Assembly (NCBI GenBank): GCA_017987055.1
Contig: JAGNUJ010000010.1
Location: 1,563 to 22,068, forward strand
Length of the DNA stretch: 20,506 nt
DNA from: Giesbergeria sp.
GTDB lineage: Bacteria > Pseudomonadota > Gammaproteobacteria > Burkholderiales > Burkholderiaceae_C
Direction of reading: 5' to 3'
Part shown: positions 1 through 8,814 of the stretch, piece after piece
Numbering within the stretch: position 1 is the first letter of the stretch
Layout of the letters: every line of letters starts with the position of its first letter
Position numbers and translations under genes: made by a program
Notes under the pieces: model-generated
Seen by the model: only the letters and a program-made list of their open reading frames with translations
Databases searched by the model: none
What the model was told of the DNA's origin: nothing

Positions 1-490
1 CGGCCTCAGCTTCGGCTTCGGCGATTCGAGCGGCCTCTTGTGCTTCAGCGAGTCGCGCCGCTTCCGCTGCCTGCGCCGCTTCTACCGCTGCGGCAATACG
101 TGCAGCCTCCAAAGCGCGGGCAGTTTCAGCAGCTGCAAGCACCCGTGCGGCTTCTGCCCTGCGCGCTGCTTCAACGGCTTCAGCAATTCGCAAGGCTTCA
201 GCTTCTTCGGCGGCAGCCGCTATGCGTGCCGCTTCTGCTTGCGCAGCGATATGAGCCGCTTCAGCAGCTTTCGCTTCTTCTGCGATACGTGCTGCCTCTG
301 CCCGTTCGGCAGCCTCTGCCTCTGCCGCTATCCGCTCAGCTTCGGCAATGCGGGCGGCTTCTGCTACTTCGGCAAGGCGCGCAGCTTCTGCTGCGATCAT
401 GGCTTGGGCAATGGCTTCGTCCTCTGCCGCTGCGGCGGCCGCAGCGGCAGCTGCTTCGGCAGCGTTGGCAAGATCGTCCGGTAACGCTAT
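1..490 (-). repeat. Ala/Glu/Arg-rich low-complexity coding repeat inside chpA
   Basis: From about residue 935 of ChpA to the left edge the protein consists almost only of Ala, Glu, Arg, Ile and Leu. Irregular units resemble AEAARIAEA, spaced roughly 7-15 residues apart. The matching DNA is a degenerate GC-rich repeat that leaves other frames open. The composition predicts a long continuous helix or coiled coil between Hpt modules. The true length is unknown because the window ends inside it. Confidence 0.8.
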
Positions 491-3304
491 AGCGTCAACG
501 TCCAATGCCTTAGCGCTGTCGGTAATAGGCGGCACATCAAAATCAAAAATGTTTGGCAGGCTGTCCGCTTCCAGCGTTTGCGGTGTTTCCGATGCTTCAG
601 GCACCTCTGGGAGGTCTGGCAGTTCGGGGAGCAAGTCCATCGCCAGATCTAGGTCTTCTGGCGTGCTGCTCATAGGGGTGGTGGTAGCGTCCTGCAGCGC
701 CATATCGGCGGAGAACGTATCAAAATGAGGTGCTGGTTCTGGCGCTGGCGCTGGCGTTTGTTCTGGCGCTGGCGCTTTTGTTGTTGTACTCGGAAATTCC
801 AGCGGCAGCTCTATGCCGTGCAAGCGCATGGCATCGGCCGCGCGGCTAAAAGGCTCTGCCCGCCAAACGTCAGCATTACCGCTAGCAATGGCATCAGCCC
901 ACTGACCAAAGCCTGTCATGGCGCGTTCTGCCAACTGCAACAACGGCGTGTGTACCGGCTTTTGTTCGGCCAACCACGCATTTAGCAGTTGTTCCAGCGA
1001 CCACCCGGCCTCGCCAAATTCGTTCAGCCCGACCATGCGCGAGCTGCCTTTGAGTGTGTGGAAGGCACGGCGCAACGAAGTTTGCTCGCTCAATTCGCCC
1101 GGCTCATCTTTCAATGCTTCGATTGCTGCCAAACCATTGGTGACGACTTCGCACACTTCTTCTAAGAAGATTTCGAGCAATTCATCGTCCACCTCGGGCT
1201 CGCGTACGTGCAGTACGGGCACAGGCACAGGCACAGGTGCAGGTGCAGGTGCAGGTGCAGGTGTTGGTACGGCAGCAACCACTGGCTCGGCTGCAGGGAG
1301 TTCAAAATCTAAAGCGGCGGGAGCTTCTGTCGTCGCTGCTGCTTCTGCTGGATTGGGTGCCAGCAAATCAAAGTCGACTGTCAAGAGTGGTGCAGCAGGC
1401 GCTAGCACTTGCGGCGAAGGCGTTGTGCTGGGCACGGGATCGAGCATCGACTCATCAATCACCGTATCGGAATAATCAACATGTTCTTCACTATCGTCTA
1501 GAGCGTCGCTATCGTCGGTATTCGCCGGCGCTTTGGCACGTCCCATCAAGGCCCTTAGCTCGCCCAGCTCTTCGTCGTACACAAATAGCTTGCGCGCCAG
1601 CGCGCGCTGGTAGCTCAGCATGTCGATTAAAAAGCCCAGCGCGCCCAAGCTATTGGCGATTTTTTCAAAAATCTGGTGGCGCTCGGCCTCATCGCTGACT
1701 TCGCCAATCAGCAGGCGCTCGACCATGTCGCGCATCCGCACCACGGCCAGCGACGCTTGATCCAAGCCCAGCACCGATAGCACGCCGCGCATCTGTGCCA
1801 GTTGCCCCGGCACCACGGCCAGCAGCGTGGTGTCTTCGGGGCTGCGGAAAAATTGGTCCATTGCCCGTTCGGCTTCGCCCAGCGTGGCGCGCAGCTCGCT
1901 CACTACACTGCCCATGGTCTGGTGGTCGCTGACGCGGCGGTACAAATCCTCCATCCACAGTTCCAGCGGCTCAGAATCGGCTCCCGAGCACACATTATCT
2001 AAGCGCTCTGCCAAGCGCTGTGCGCGGCTGGTCATTTGCTCGTCTGAGGTGTCTAGCTCTTCCAGTACAGCCTGCAAATACAGCACCGCTGTGGCCACTT
2101 CCATTGCCAAGGCAGCCGAAGGCGGCTCGCCTGAGCGCACCGTCAACTCCACCGCTTTGGATAACGCCAGCGCCAAGCTTTCGCTGTTGCGGTGCAGCTT
2201 ACGCAGCGAGTCGCAGACCAGACTGAATTGGTCGGCGGCAGGCTTTAATTTATTGCGGTCACCGCCGGCCAGTGCTGACCAGGTTTCGGTGGCGGTGGCA
2301 ATGCGCTTGCGCGCTTGCGCCAGCACTGCCGGGTCAAAACGCCCAAAACGGCGCGCCTCGTAATCGACCGGTGCAAAGCGCTCTAGTGCGAATGTTTTGC
2401 GCACCGCCTCCAGCGCTGGCGCTTGGCCGGTCTCTGGCTGGCGTGCCTGTGAGCAGAAAAACAGCAGGTCTTGTACTAAGCGATCAGCAATCTCTGTCTC
2501 GCCCTTGGTCATGGTGGCGTACTGCATCAGCACCCGCGAAGCGACGCGCTTGACGTAAACGTCAGGCACAAACAGACCTTGCTGAAAAGCTTCAAAAAAG
2601 CCTGCGCTGAGTTTCCAAAAGCCCCGCGAATGGCGATCGGTCTGGCTGGCTGCAAAGCCTAGGCAGGTATCGCGCATCTGGCCTGCAGCGGCCACATCAC
2701 CGGCTTTGACGATTTGCAATACCGCTTGATCGAGGCGCGCGCGCGCGGTAGGGCCGTATTCCAGTGGCTCTGCCGTAACAGCCAGCTCTGGCTCGCGCAA
2801 GCGCAGCTCCACAGGCCACAGATCAGCTGGGTGAACGCGCGTTGCGCCGCTTAAGACCTGTACATCGCGGTATTGCGGAAACAGCGTAATCGGCGAGACC
2901 GTCTTGCCGGCCAGTACGTTTTCAAGGTATTCACTCAGTGCAAAACTGGCGCGCTCTAAGGTGGCTGCTGCGTCATCAGTACACATTTCGGGGCGTTGTA
3001 CAAATTTTTGTACCGCTGCCTCCATCGAGCGCAACACCAACGCTGGCGAGGTCATGCCGACCATCTCCAGTGCGCCATTGGCTTGGTGCAGTTGCTGGCG
3101 CGCAATGCGCAAAGGACTAGCGTCCAGCGCAGCGAGATCGGATTCACGTGCCAATTCGGCATCGTGGATAAAGCGGCGCAGAGACTTGACGGCACCGTCC
3201 AGCGATTTGCGCAGTTCGTCCAGAACCCACGCGAGGGGACCTAAGTCCTGCTCGTTGTGGGCATCTGCAGCGATGGGTGCATTGAGAGCATCAATAGATG
3301 ACAT
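1..3304 (-). CDS. chpA: ChpA/PilL-type chemotaxis histidine kinase with Hpt domains (N-terminal part; runs off left edge)
   Basis: The frame is open from an ATG at 3304 to the window edge, about 1101 codons without a stop. A segment at residues 24-110 resembles a degenerate Hpt domain (LHQANGALEMVG, His73). A helical middle region follows. Residues 680-696 are a Pro-Ala/Pro-Val linker. A clear Hpt domain begins at DDELLEIFLEE and contains FHTLKGSSRMVG, with His749 as the expected phosphorylation site. An acidic Pro-rich linker comes next, then an Ala/Glu/Arg-rich stretch from about residue 935 to the edge. The kinase core, CheW-like and receiver domains expected of ChpA/PilL must lie outside the window. 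In the family, this CheA-like protein receives signals from PilJ via PilI and phosphorylates PilG and PilH to control type IV pili. It starts 44 bases after pilJ and is probably the last gene of that operon. The ribosome site is weak (GGGA). Confidence 0.88.
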   Translation of the reverse strand, partial: MSSIDALNAPIAADAHNEQDLGPLAWVLDELRKSLDGAVKSLRRFIHDAELARESDLAALDASPLRIARQQLHQANGALEMVGMTSPALVLRSMEAAVQKFVQRPEMCTDDAAATLERASFALSEYLENVLAGKTVSPITLFPQYRDVQVLSGATRVHPADLWPVELRLREPELAVTAEPLEYGPTARARLDQAVLQIVKAGDVAAAGQMRDTCLGFAASQTDRHSRGFWKLSAGFFEAFQQGLFVPDVYVKRVASRVLMQYATMTKGETEIADRLVQDLLFFCSQARQPETGQAPALEAVRKTFALERFAPVDYEARRFGRFDPAVLAQARKRIATATETWSALAGGDRNKLKPAADQFSLVCDSLRKLHRNSESLALALSKAVELTVRSGEPPSAALAMEVATAVLYLQAVLEELDTSDEQMTSRAQRLAERLDNVCSGADSEPLELWMEDLYRRVSDHQTMGSVVSELRATLGEAERAMDQFFRSPEDTTLLAVVPGQLAQMRGVLSVLGLDQASLAVVRMRDMVERLLIGEVSDEAERHQIFEKIANSLGALGFLIDMLSYQRALARKLFVYDEELGELRALMGRAKAPANTDDSDALDDSEEHVDYSDTVIDESMLDPVPSTTPSPQVLAPAAPLLTVDFDLLAPNPAEAAATTEAPAALDFELPAAEPVVAAVPTPAPAPAPAPVPVPVPVLHVREPEVDDELLEIFLEEVCEVVTNGLAAIEALKDEPGELSEQTSLRRAFHTLKGSSRMVGLNEFGEAGWSLEQLLNAWLAEQKPVHTPLLQLAERAMTGFGQWADAIASGNADVWRAEPFSRAADAMRLHGIELPLEFPSTTTKAPAPEQTPAPAPEPAPHFDTFSADMALQDATTTPMSSTPEDLDLAMDLLPELPDLPEVPEASETPQTLEADSLPNIFDFDVPPITDSAKALDVDAIALPDDLANAAEAAAAAAAAAAEDEAIAQAMIAAEAARLAEVAEAARIAEAERIAAEAEAAERAEAARIAEEAKAAEAAHIAAQAEAARIAAAAEEAEALRIAEAVEAARRAEAARVLAAAETARALEAARIAAAVEAAQAAEAARLAEAQEAARIAEAEAEA
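1218..1265 (-). repeat. Hexanucleotide tandem repeat encoding a Pro-Val/Pro-Ala linker
   Basis: On the plus strand three copies of GGCACA are followed by four of GGTGCA and a variant GGTGTT. In the chpA frame they encode alternating Pro with Ala and then Val, just before the Hpt domain that carries His749. The six-base unit preserves the frame, so copy-number change would lengthen or shorten the linker without disrupting the protein. Confidence 0.85.
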
Positions 3305-3348
3305 GGATTCGTTCCCGGCTGCACACAGCCCGTTCGTTGTTCAGGGCG

Positions 3349-5640
3349 TTAGGCAATCTTGAAGCGTGCCACCGACTGGCGCAGCTCTTCTGCCATGTGT
3401 GAGAGTTCGCGCACTTGCTGTGCCGTGCTGCGGGTACCTTCACTCGTTTGCTCGGTTACGGCAAAAATGTGCTGAATGTTTTCAGCCACTTCGTTAGCCA
3501 TGGTGGCCTCGTGTGAGGTGGAGGTGGTGATTTGCTCAATCAGCTCGGCTAAGCGGCGCGACACCAAGTCAATCTCAGACAAAGCCGTACCGGCACCGTC
3601 GGACAGGCGCGCACCTTCGACCACCCCTTGCGTAGAGCGCTCCATCGCGGCCACGGCGTCTTGGGTGTCGGTTTGAATGGCTTTCACCAGCGCAGAAATC
3701 TGGCGCGTCGCGTCGGCAGAGCGCTCGGCCAGTCGCTGCACTTCTTCGGCCACCACTGAGAAGCCCCGACCGGCTTCACCGGCAGAGGCGGCCTGAATGG
3801 CCGCGTTCAGTGCCAGCACGTTGGTTTGCTCGGTAATGTCAGAAATCAGCTCGGTGATTTCACCAATCTCTTGTGACGATTCGCCCAGCCGCTTGATGCG
3901 TTTAGACGTGTCTTGAATCTGGTCACGGATGGAGTTCATACCACCAATGGCGTTTTGCACCGCTTGCAAGCCGGTGTCGGCTGCCGCGCGCGACTGGCGT
4001 GCCACCGCAGCCGACTCTTGCGCTTGTGAAGATACGCCATTAATGCGTGCGGCCATGTCTAGCACCGAGCGGCCGGTTTCGCGAATTTCGCGCAGCTGCT
4101 CGGTCGAGGCGGCCAGCAGCTCGGTCGAAGTGCTATCGACTTGCGCCGTGGTTTGTGCCACCCGCGTCACCGTGTTTTGCACGCTGCCGACCAACTGGCG
4201 CAGCTCTTCCACCGTGTAGTTCACCGAGTCAGCAATCGCGCCGGTGATGTCTTCGGTCACCGTGGCTTCTTGGGTTAAATCGCCCTCGGCGACAGACTGC
4301 AATTCGTTCATCAAACGCAAAATGGCTGCTTGGTTGGCATCGTTGACGCGCTTGGCTTCTTGCTCTTGGCGCTGCGCATCTTTGTGCTGCAATTCGGCCA
4401 TCAGTTGGCGACCCCGGCTGTCGAGCAGCTGCACGCGCGAGATGCCGACACCGCACAGCAGCACAAACAAAGCAGCCAGCAGCAAGCCAGCAAATTGGCC
4501 AGCACCGATACCGGTCTGCGCCGACAGCTTGGCTTGCAAGCTCTCCATTTGACGGCGCAGTGGCTCGCTATCGGTCAGGATGGCGGTTTGCGCCTCGCGC
4601 GCCGAGACCAAGCCCTGCAAGTTACTCAAAATGGCACCGGCCTGCGTGCGCGTTTCTTCGTACAACTTAATCAACGACTCCAATTGTTCGCGCGTTTGCG
4701 CGTCTCGGGTGGCCGTTAGTTGTTGCTCAGAACTGCCGTCCAGCAGGCCTTGGGCGATTTCCTTGAATGCGTTCAAGTCCTTACCCAACAAAAACACAGC
4801 CTCGGGGCTGACACCCTCAGTCGTTTGGAATTCGTTGGCGGATTTGCCGATGCGCTGGGTCAACATCACCAGTTGACCAGCGGCGGAGATTTCAGAAATA
4901 GACGCGTTTTGTTGCAACTTTAAAGAAGAGACAGTTTCGGCAATTTCCAGCAGCTCGGCTGACTGGCGGTTGATGGAGCGCAAAGCGTCACCTACTTGCG
5001 TCAGAATTTTTTGCTGACCCATCACTACGCTGGCATTGCGCTCAGCTTGCTCAACCAGTGGCGTGATGGTGTTGAGATCGGACTGAAAGGCCTCTCCTAA
5101 GGCTTGTACGCCCAACTCGGCATCGCCCGCGTTGAGTGCGCGCACGTTACGTGCCAATACGCCCGCGCTTTCGACCACGTCCGGAAAAGCCTGCGGACTG
5201 CCCACCAGCGCCTGGGACACCGATTTCGCCAGTCGCTGCGACTGCATTGAAGATTGACCGGTGACTGCCAATTGCTGCGCGGCGCGGTCGGCCTGCTGCA
5301 GCACCCAGCCAGCCATTAATGCCAGCACCACGGCACCAATCGCAATCAATACCAGCAAACGCTTTTGCAAACTGGCCGCAGTGCCACGCCCGAGCAGCGG
5401 CAAAGTGACCATATCCGTCTCTGGCTCAGTGCTGGGCATGACGGAATCGGCACCATAGGCAGCTGGATCGTTTTGTACGCTGTTTAAGGCATCGCCCGGA
5501 TAGGGGCTGCGCAGTTGGGACGCATCCAAGGCTTCATCAGCGAGCGCATCGTGACCCATGGCTGTGGGGAAATTAGCCCCGGCCTCAATAGGTTGTGGAG
5601 CGCGCCCGAAAAATTTTCCAAACTTTTTCACGACAGACAT
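3349..5640 (-). CDS. pilJ: Type IV pilus methyl-accepting chemotaxis protein PilJ
   Basis: This is a 763-residue transmembrane chemoreceptor. Residues 1-90 form a polar N-terminal segment. Transmembrane segment 1 is at about 93-115 ([17 protein letters not shown]), followed by a helical periplasmic sensor region. Transmembrane segment 2 is at about 382-402, a HAMP-like linker at about 430-480, and the cytoplasmic signalling helices fill the rest. The hairpin tip around 600-630 reads [20 protein letters not shown] with [11 protein letters not shown] after it, the methyl-accepting receptor hallmark. I chose the ATG at 5640, with TAAGG upstream. A GTG at 5670 is in frame but overlaps the end of pilI. 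In the family, PilJ senses signals at the cell pole and controls the ChpA kinase. The cytoplasmic N-terminal extension before the first membrane segment is long compared with the Pseudomonas PilJ I remember. Confidence 0.93.
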   Translation of the reverse strand: MSVVKKFGKFFGRAPQPIEAGANFPTAMGHDALADEALDASQLRSPYPGDALNSVQNDPAAYGADSVMPSTEPETDMVTLPLLGRGTAASLQKRLLVLIAIGAVVLALMAGWVLQQADRAAQQLAVTGQSSMQSQRLAKSVSQALVGSPQAFPDVVESAGVLARNVRALNAGDAELGVQALGEAFQSDLNTITPLVEQAERNASVVMGQQKILTQVGDALRSINRQSAELLEIAETVSSLKLQQNASISEISAAGQLVMLTQRIGKSANEFQTTEGVSPEAVFLLGKDLNAFKEIAQGLLDGSSEQQLTATRDAQTREQLESLIKLYEETRTQAGAILSNLQGLVSAREAQTAILTDSEPLRRQMESLQAKLSAQTGIGAGQFAGLLLAALFVLLCGVGISRVQLLDSRGRQLMAELQHKDAQRQEQEAKRVNDANQAAILRLMNELQSVAEGDLTQEATVTEDITGAIADSVNYTVEELRQLVGSVQNTVTRVAQTTAQVDSTSTELLAASTEQLREIRETGRSVLDMAARINGVSSQAQESAAVARQSRAAADTGLQAVQNAIGGMNSIRDQIQDTSKRIKRLGESSQEIGEITELISDITEQTNVLALNAAIQAASAGEAGRGFSVVAEEVQRLAERSADATRQISALVKAIQTDTQDAVAAMERSTQGVVEGARLSDGAGTALSEIDLVSRRLAELIEQITTSTSHEATMANEVAENIQHIFAVTEQTSEGTRSTAQQVRELSHMAEELRQSVARFKIA

Positions 5641-5662
5641 GGGTTGCAGCCTTAGAGAGAAC

Positions 5663-6190
5663 TCAAGCACGGATGCTCAAAAATGCGGGGTGTTGGGACA
5701 GGGTCTGCAAATTCAGCTCCTGCCAGCGGGTGCCGCTGGAATCAAGATAGGTCGTACCAAAAAAAACGGGCGCGTCCTCGGCTGATGGCTCAGATGAAAC
5801 AAAGGCATCGATGCTGCGCAAACCCATCAAGCGATCCACTAGCAGCGCCGCATTCACCTCTAAAGCCGGATTTAATGCCAGCAAACTGGTTTCAGCCATC
5901 AGTTGTTCTGAGCGCTGTTGCACATTGCCTAGCAGCGCTGCCAGATCAATCACGCCCACCAAGCCACCACGCAAATTGGCAACGCCTAAAAACCATTGTT
6001 GGGTGTAGGGCACGGTTTGAATCACAGAGCGCGGAAAAATCTCTCCAGCGTGACCCAGTGGTAATAAATAAAACTGCCCAGCGGCCTCAATGGCCAGCCA
6101 GGAAGAGACAGATAAACCCTCAGATTTTGCCGCCTGCAGTCGGCTGGCAAGACGCACCTGAAGGTCTCGAAGTGCTTCGCGGTTGGCCAT
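5663..6190 (-). CDS. pilI: CheW-like adaptor protein PilI
   Basis: This is a 175-residue soluble CheW-domain protein. The CheW fold begins at about residue 28 ([22 protein letters not shown]). It contains [20 protein letters not shown] at about 65-84, the conserved region by which CheW proteins dock receptor and kinase. By family knowledge PilI couples PilJ to the ChpA kinase. It lies 17 bases after pilH and directly before pilJ. Its stop codon is about 20 bases upstream of the preferred pilJ start. The start is the ATG at 6190; the only Shine-Dalgarno candidate is a distant AAGGG at the pilH stop. A general CheW is possible by sequence, but the gene order makes PilI the best name. Confidence 0.9.
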   Translation of the reverse strand: MANREALRDLQVRLASRLQAAKSEGLSVSSWLAIEAAGQFYLLPLGHAGEIFPRSVIQTVPYTQQWFLGVANLRGGLVGVIDLAALLGNVQQRSEQLMAETSLLALNPALEVNAALLVDRLMGLRSIDAFVSSEPSAEDAPVFFGTTYLDSSGTRWQELNLQTLSQHPAFLSIRA

Positions 6191-6207
6191 AAAAGAATGC
6201 AGCGCCC

Positions 6208-6573
6208 TTAGTTCAATGCGTCAATCTTGGCTTGCAGTTCCGCTGCATTGACTGGTTTGGTGATGTAGCCGCGTGCGCCTTGGCGCATACCCCAGACCCG
6301 GTCAGTTTCTTGATTTTTGCTGGTACACATAATGATGGGTACATCGGCGTATAGCGGGTCGCGACTAATGGCTCGGGTCAGTTGAAAACCATTTTGTCCT
6401 GGCATGACCACGTCCATCAAAATTAAATCCGGTTTTTCTTCTGCCAAGCGGCGAAAAGCTTCCTCCGCATTTTCTGCAGTACGCACTTGCATGCCTTTTT
6501 TTTGTAATAAGTCTGTCAAAAACATCAGCTCTGTTTTTGAGTCGTCAACAACTAATACTTTTTTAATAGCCAT
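6208..6573 (-). CDS. pilH: Response regulator PilH (single receiver domain)
   Basis: This 121-residue protein is a stand-alone CheY-like receiver domain. The acidic pair is D10/D11 in VLVVDDSKTE, the phospho-acceptor is D54 in LILMDVVMPG, the conserved T/S is at T84/S85, and the conserved lysine is K106 in YITKPV. There is no output domain. In the Chp system PilH is the second receiver target of ChpA, linked to pilus retraction control or acting as a phosphate sink. The start is ATG 6573, preceded by GGGAG. The frame extends further upstream, but only into pilG. Its start overlaps the pilG stop by one base (TAATG), so the two are probably translationally coupled. This stretch is visibly AT-richer than the cob genes. 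Confidence 0.92.
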   Translation of the reverse strand: MAIKKVLVVDDSKTELMFLTDLLQKKGMQVRTAENAEEAFRRLAEEKPDLILMDVVMPGQNGFQLTRAISRDPLYADVPIIMCTSKNQETDRVWGMRQGARGYITKPVNAAELQAKIDALN

Positions 6574-6968
6574 TATATTTCTCCCTGTTTGTTTTTGCCA
6601 AATTGCTGCACTGCCTGTAGCAATTGATCTTTTGTAAAAGGTTTGGTTAGGTATTCTTGACAACCTACCATACGACCCCGCGCCTTATCAAAAACACCGT
6701 CTTTAGAGGAAAGCATAACAACCGGCGTATTGGCAAACCGATCGTTTCTTTTGATAATAGCGCAGGTTTGATATCCATCAAGCTTGGGCATCAAAATATC
6801 ACAAAAAATTAACTGAGGTTCATAATCATTAACTTTCGCCAAAGCATCAAAACCATCATCGGCCAATAACACTTCGTGGCCGCCCTGTTTGAGAAAAATC
6901 TCGGCACTGCGGCGAATGGTATTACTATCATCGACCACAAGAACTTTAAAAGAAACGCCGGTTGTCAT
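6573..6968 (-). CDS. pilG: Twitching motility response regulator PilG (single receiver domain)
   Basis: This is a 131-residue CheY-like receiver without an output domain. Acidic residues D13/D14 lie in VLVVDDSNTIRR. The phosphorylation site is D57 in LIFCDILMPKLDGYQT, S87/S88 follow at MLSSKDG, and K109 is in YLTKPF. This matches PilG, which when phosphorylated by ChpA promotes pilus extension and signalling in species where it has been studied. It is the first gene of the pilGHIJ-chpA set and lies 71 bases after the rubredoxin gene. Base composition is low in G+C around the pilG-pilH junction (19 of 60 bases in 6541-6600). That may reflect older vertical differences or mosaic history. Confidence 0.93.
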   Translation of the reverse strand: MTTGVSFKVLVVDDSNTIRRSAEIFLKQGGHEVLLADDGFDALAKVNDYEPQLIFCDILMPKLDGYQTCAIIKRNDRFANTPVVMLSSKDGVFDKARGRMVGCQEYLTKPFTKDQLLQAVQQFGKNKQGEI

Positions 6969-7039
6969 TTATCTTCAGTGCTCCGGTGGGTGGGGTGGAT
7001 AGGGCGAATGGTAATAAATTACAAGCGGCTACTGGTAAT

Positions 7040-7213
7040 TTATATTTCAGCCATATAGAAATTTTCTTTGCCAGCGCCGCATTCAGGACAGATCCAGTTG
7101 CTTGCAGCCTGCGCCTGTGCAGTGTGGGGAGCAATGCCCTGCGCGGGAGAACCCGCAGCATCGTCATAAATCCAACCGCAAATCAAACATATCCAAGTTT
7201 TAGACGGTGCCAC
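7040..7213 (-). CDS. Rubredoxin
   Basis: This 57-residue iron protein has both rubredoxin knuckles: C9-L-I-C12-G-W-I-Y and W40-I-C42-P-E-C45-G. The C-terminus is KENFYMAEI, close to the usual length of about 54. The four cysteines bind one iron, so the protein is a small electron carrier. The only start that keeps the family N-terminus is a GTG at 7213; an in-frame TAA lies two codons upstream. The Shine-Dalgarno signal is poor. The loop between the knuckles (HTAQAQAASNW) lacks the aromatic and Asp-Pro residues often found before the second Trp, so it is a slightly divergent member. It points the same way as pilG, 71 bases upstream. As I recall, a rubredoxin gene at this position is common in betaproteobacteria, but its electron partner cannot be told from this window. 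Confidence 0.93.
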   Translation of the reverse strand: MAPSKTWICLICGWIYDDAAGSPAQGIAPHTAQAQAASNWICPECGAGKENFYMAEI

Positions 7214-7441
7214 AGCTTAATAGGCCTTCACGTAGAATGCAACGATTGTATCCAGTCATCACCGCCGATTGCCGTTTCCACGCCACCATTACCACGGCGG
7301 CGGATTTATGACACAAATTCTTACCGATACACCGCGCACATTTTCGACAGTTCCGGCAGAAATGCCGTTCGTTTTGCCGCTCCCGCACCCCACCGATGGA
7401 TCTGCCGCCCGTTAGCGGCCTTCACTGCCTTTTGATTGCCC
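7214..7441. other. Intergenic region between divergent rubredoxin-pil and hemL genes
   Basis: This 228-base gap must hold promoters for both directions. On the minus strand TACAAT, about 40 bases before the rubredoxin GTG, could be a -10 box, but no good -35 box is spaced to it. Near hemL an inverted repeat GCCGC-6-GCGGC lies at 7404-7419. No further gene was found, and open frames here have no recognisable protein features. Confidence 0.4.
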
Positions 7442-8746
7442 ATGACTACTCCTACTGACCACAACCTCGCCCTGTTTCGCCGCGCCCAAGCCGTCATTCC
7501 CGGCGGCGTCAATTCGCCGGTGCGCGCCTTCAAGGCCGTCGGCGGCACGCCGCGCTTTATCACCCGGGCGCAAGGCGCTTACATGTGGGACGCCAACGGC
7601 CAGCGCTACATCGACTACATCGGCTCTTGGGGCCCGATGATTCTGGGCCACGGCCATCCGGCGGTACTCGAAGCGGTGCAAAAAGCCGCGCTCGAAGGCT
7701 TCTCGTTTGGCGCGCCGACCGAGCGCGAAGTCGAACTGGCCGAAGCCATTTTGGCGCTGGTGCCGTCGATGGACATGGTGCGCTTGGTCAGCTCCGGCAC
7801 CGAGGCCGGCATGAGCGCTATTCGCTTGGCGCGCGGTGCCACCGGGCGCAACAAAATCATCAAATTTGAAGGCTGCTACCACGGCCACGCCGACGCGCTG
7901 CTGGTCAAAGCCGGCTCGGGTTTGGCGACGTTTGGCAATGCCACCAGCGCCGGTGTGCCGGCCGAAGTGGTGCAGCACACCGTGGTGCTCGAATACAACA
8001 ACGTCACGCAACTGGAAGAAGCCTTTGCCCTGCACGGCCAAGACTTGGCCTGCGTGATGATTGAGCCGATTGCCGGCAACATGAACTTCGTGCGCGCCAG
8101 CGTGCCCTTCGTCAAACGCTGCCGCGAGCTGTGTACGCAATACGGCGCGCTGTTTATTTTTGACGAGGTGATGAACGGCTTTCGCGTGGCGCTGGGCGGC
8201 GCGCAAAGCGTTTATGCGCGCGATATTGCCGGTTTCGAGCCGGACATCACCGTCATGGGCAAAGTCATTGGCGGCGGCATGCCGCTGGCGGCGTTTGGCG
8301 GCAAGCGCGCGGTGATGGAGCACTTGGCGCCGATTGGCACGGTGTACCAAGCCGGCACGCTGTCGGGCAACCCGGTGGCCACCGCTTGCGGACTGGCGAC
8401 GCTGCGCGAAATTAGCCAGCCCGGCTTCTTCGACGCGCTGTCGCAGTCCACACGCAGCTTGGTCGATGGCCTGAGCGCCGCTGCCGCCGCTGCCGGCGTG
8501 CCGTTCAGCGCCGACTGCGAAGGCGGCATGTTTGGCTTTTTCTTGCTGCCCGAGCTGCCACAAAACTACGCCACGGTGATGCAAACCAACGGCGCGCGCT
8601 TCAATACCCTGTTTCACGGCCTGCTGGAGCGCGGTGTCTACATTGCCCCGGCGCTGTACGAGGCCGGCTTTGTCAGCGCTGCGCACACGCCGCAAGACAT
8701 TGCCGAGACCGTCGCCATTGCGCACGAAGCCTTCAGATTGCTCTGA
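7442..8746 (+). CDS. hemL: Glutamate-1-semialdehyde 2,1-aminomutase
   Basis: HemL is a cytoplasmic pyridoxal-phosphate enzyme. It turns glutamate-1-semialdehyde into 5-aminolevulinate, the precursor of heme, siroheme and corrins. The 434 residues match the family length. Hallmarks are [11 protein letters not shown] at residues 20-30, the cofactor loop SSGTEAGM (118-124), the DEV motif at 241-243, and the lysine K274 in [16 protein letters not shown], which forms the Schiff base. The start is ATG 7442; a TTG two codons earlier is also in frame, and neither has a clear ribosome site. It is divergent from the rubredoxin gene and followed by a repeat element. It shares tetrapyrrole metabolism with the nearby cob genes but is transcribed the other way. 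Confidence 0.96.
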   Translation: MTTPTDHNLALFRRAQAVIPGGVNSPVRAFKAVGGTPRFITRAQGAYMWDANGQRYIDYIGSWGPMILGHGHPAVLEAVQKAALEGFSFGAPTEREVELAEAILALVPSMDMVRLVSSGTEAGMSAIRLARGATGRNKIIKFEGCYHGHADALLVKAGSGLATFGNATSAGVPAEVVQHTVVLEYNNVTQLEEAFALHGQDLACVMIEPIAGNMNFVRASVPFVKRCRELCTQYGALFIFDEVMNGFRVALGGAQSVYARDIAGFEPDITVMGKVIGGGMPLAAFGGKRAVMEHLAPIGTVYQAGTLSGNPVATACGLATLREISQPGFFDALSQSTRSLVDGLSAAAAAAGVPFSADCEGGMFGFFLLPELPQNYATVMQTNGARFNTLFHGLLERGVYIAPALYEAGFVSAAHTPQDIAETVAIAHEAFRLL

Positions 8747-8802
8747 AAATAAGAGCTGCTAGCGCACGTATTTAAAGGGCTAGCGGCCTAAAACACTTAA
8801 AA
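8745..8802 (+). repeat. Interspersed element copy A (core AGCTGCTAGCGC)
   Basis: This copy lies directly after the hemL stop codon. It aligns without gaps to copy C in trmJ, with about nine mismatches over about 55 bases. GCTGCTAGC (8755-8763) can pair with GCTAGCGGC (8779-8787), giving a 9-bp stem with one G-T pair and a 15-base loop. It may act as a weak terminator or processing site between hemL and the acyltransferase gene. Confidence 0.8.
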
Positions 8803-8814
8803 AACAGTGCATTT

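Noticed and set aside
38..492. Plus-strand Cys-rich and Leu/Gln-rich open frames opposite chpA
   Set aside because: They are the reverse-strand reading of the Ala/Glu-rich repeat. The GC-rich three-base periodicity keeps other frames open. There is no ribosome site or family feature.
7200..7388. A 62-codon minus-strand Cys-containing frame upstream of rubredoxin
   Set aside because: It looks zinc-finger-like at first sight, but it ends inside the rubredoxin start region in another frame and has no recognisable spacing of metal ligands.
7412..8725. 437-codon minus-strand frame opposite hemL
   Set aside because: His/Arg/Ala-rich shadow of a high-GC gene, with no domain. HemL on the other strand has every catalytic motif.
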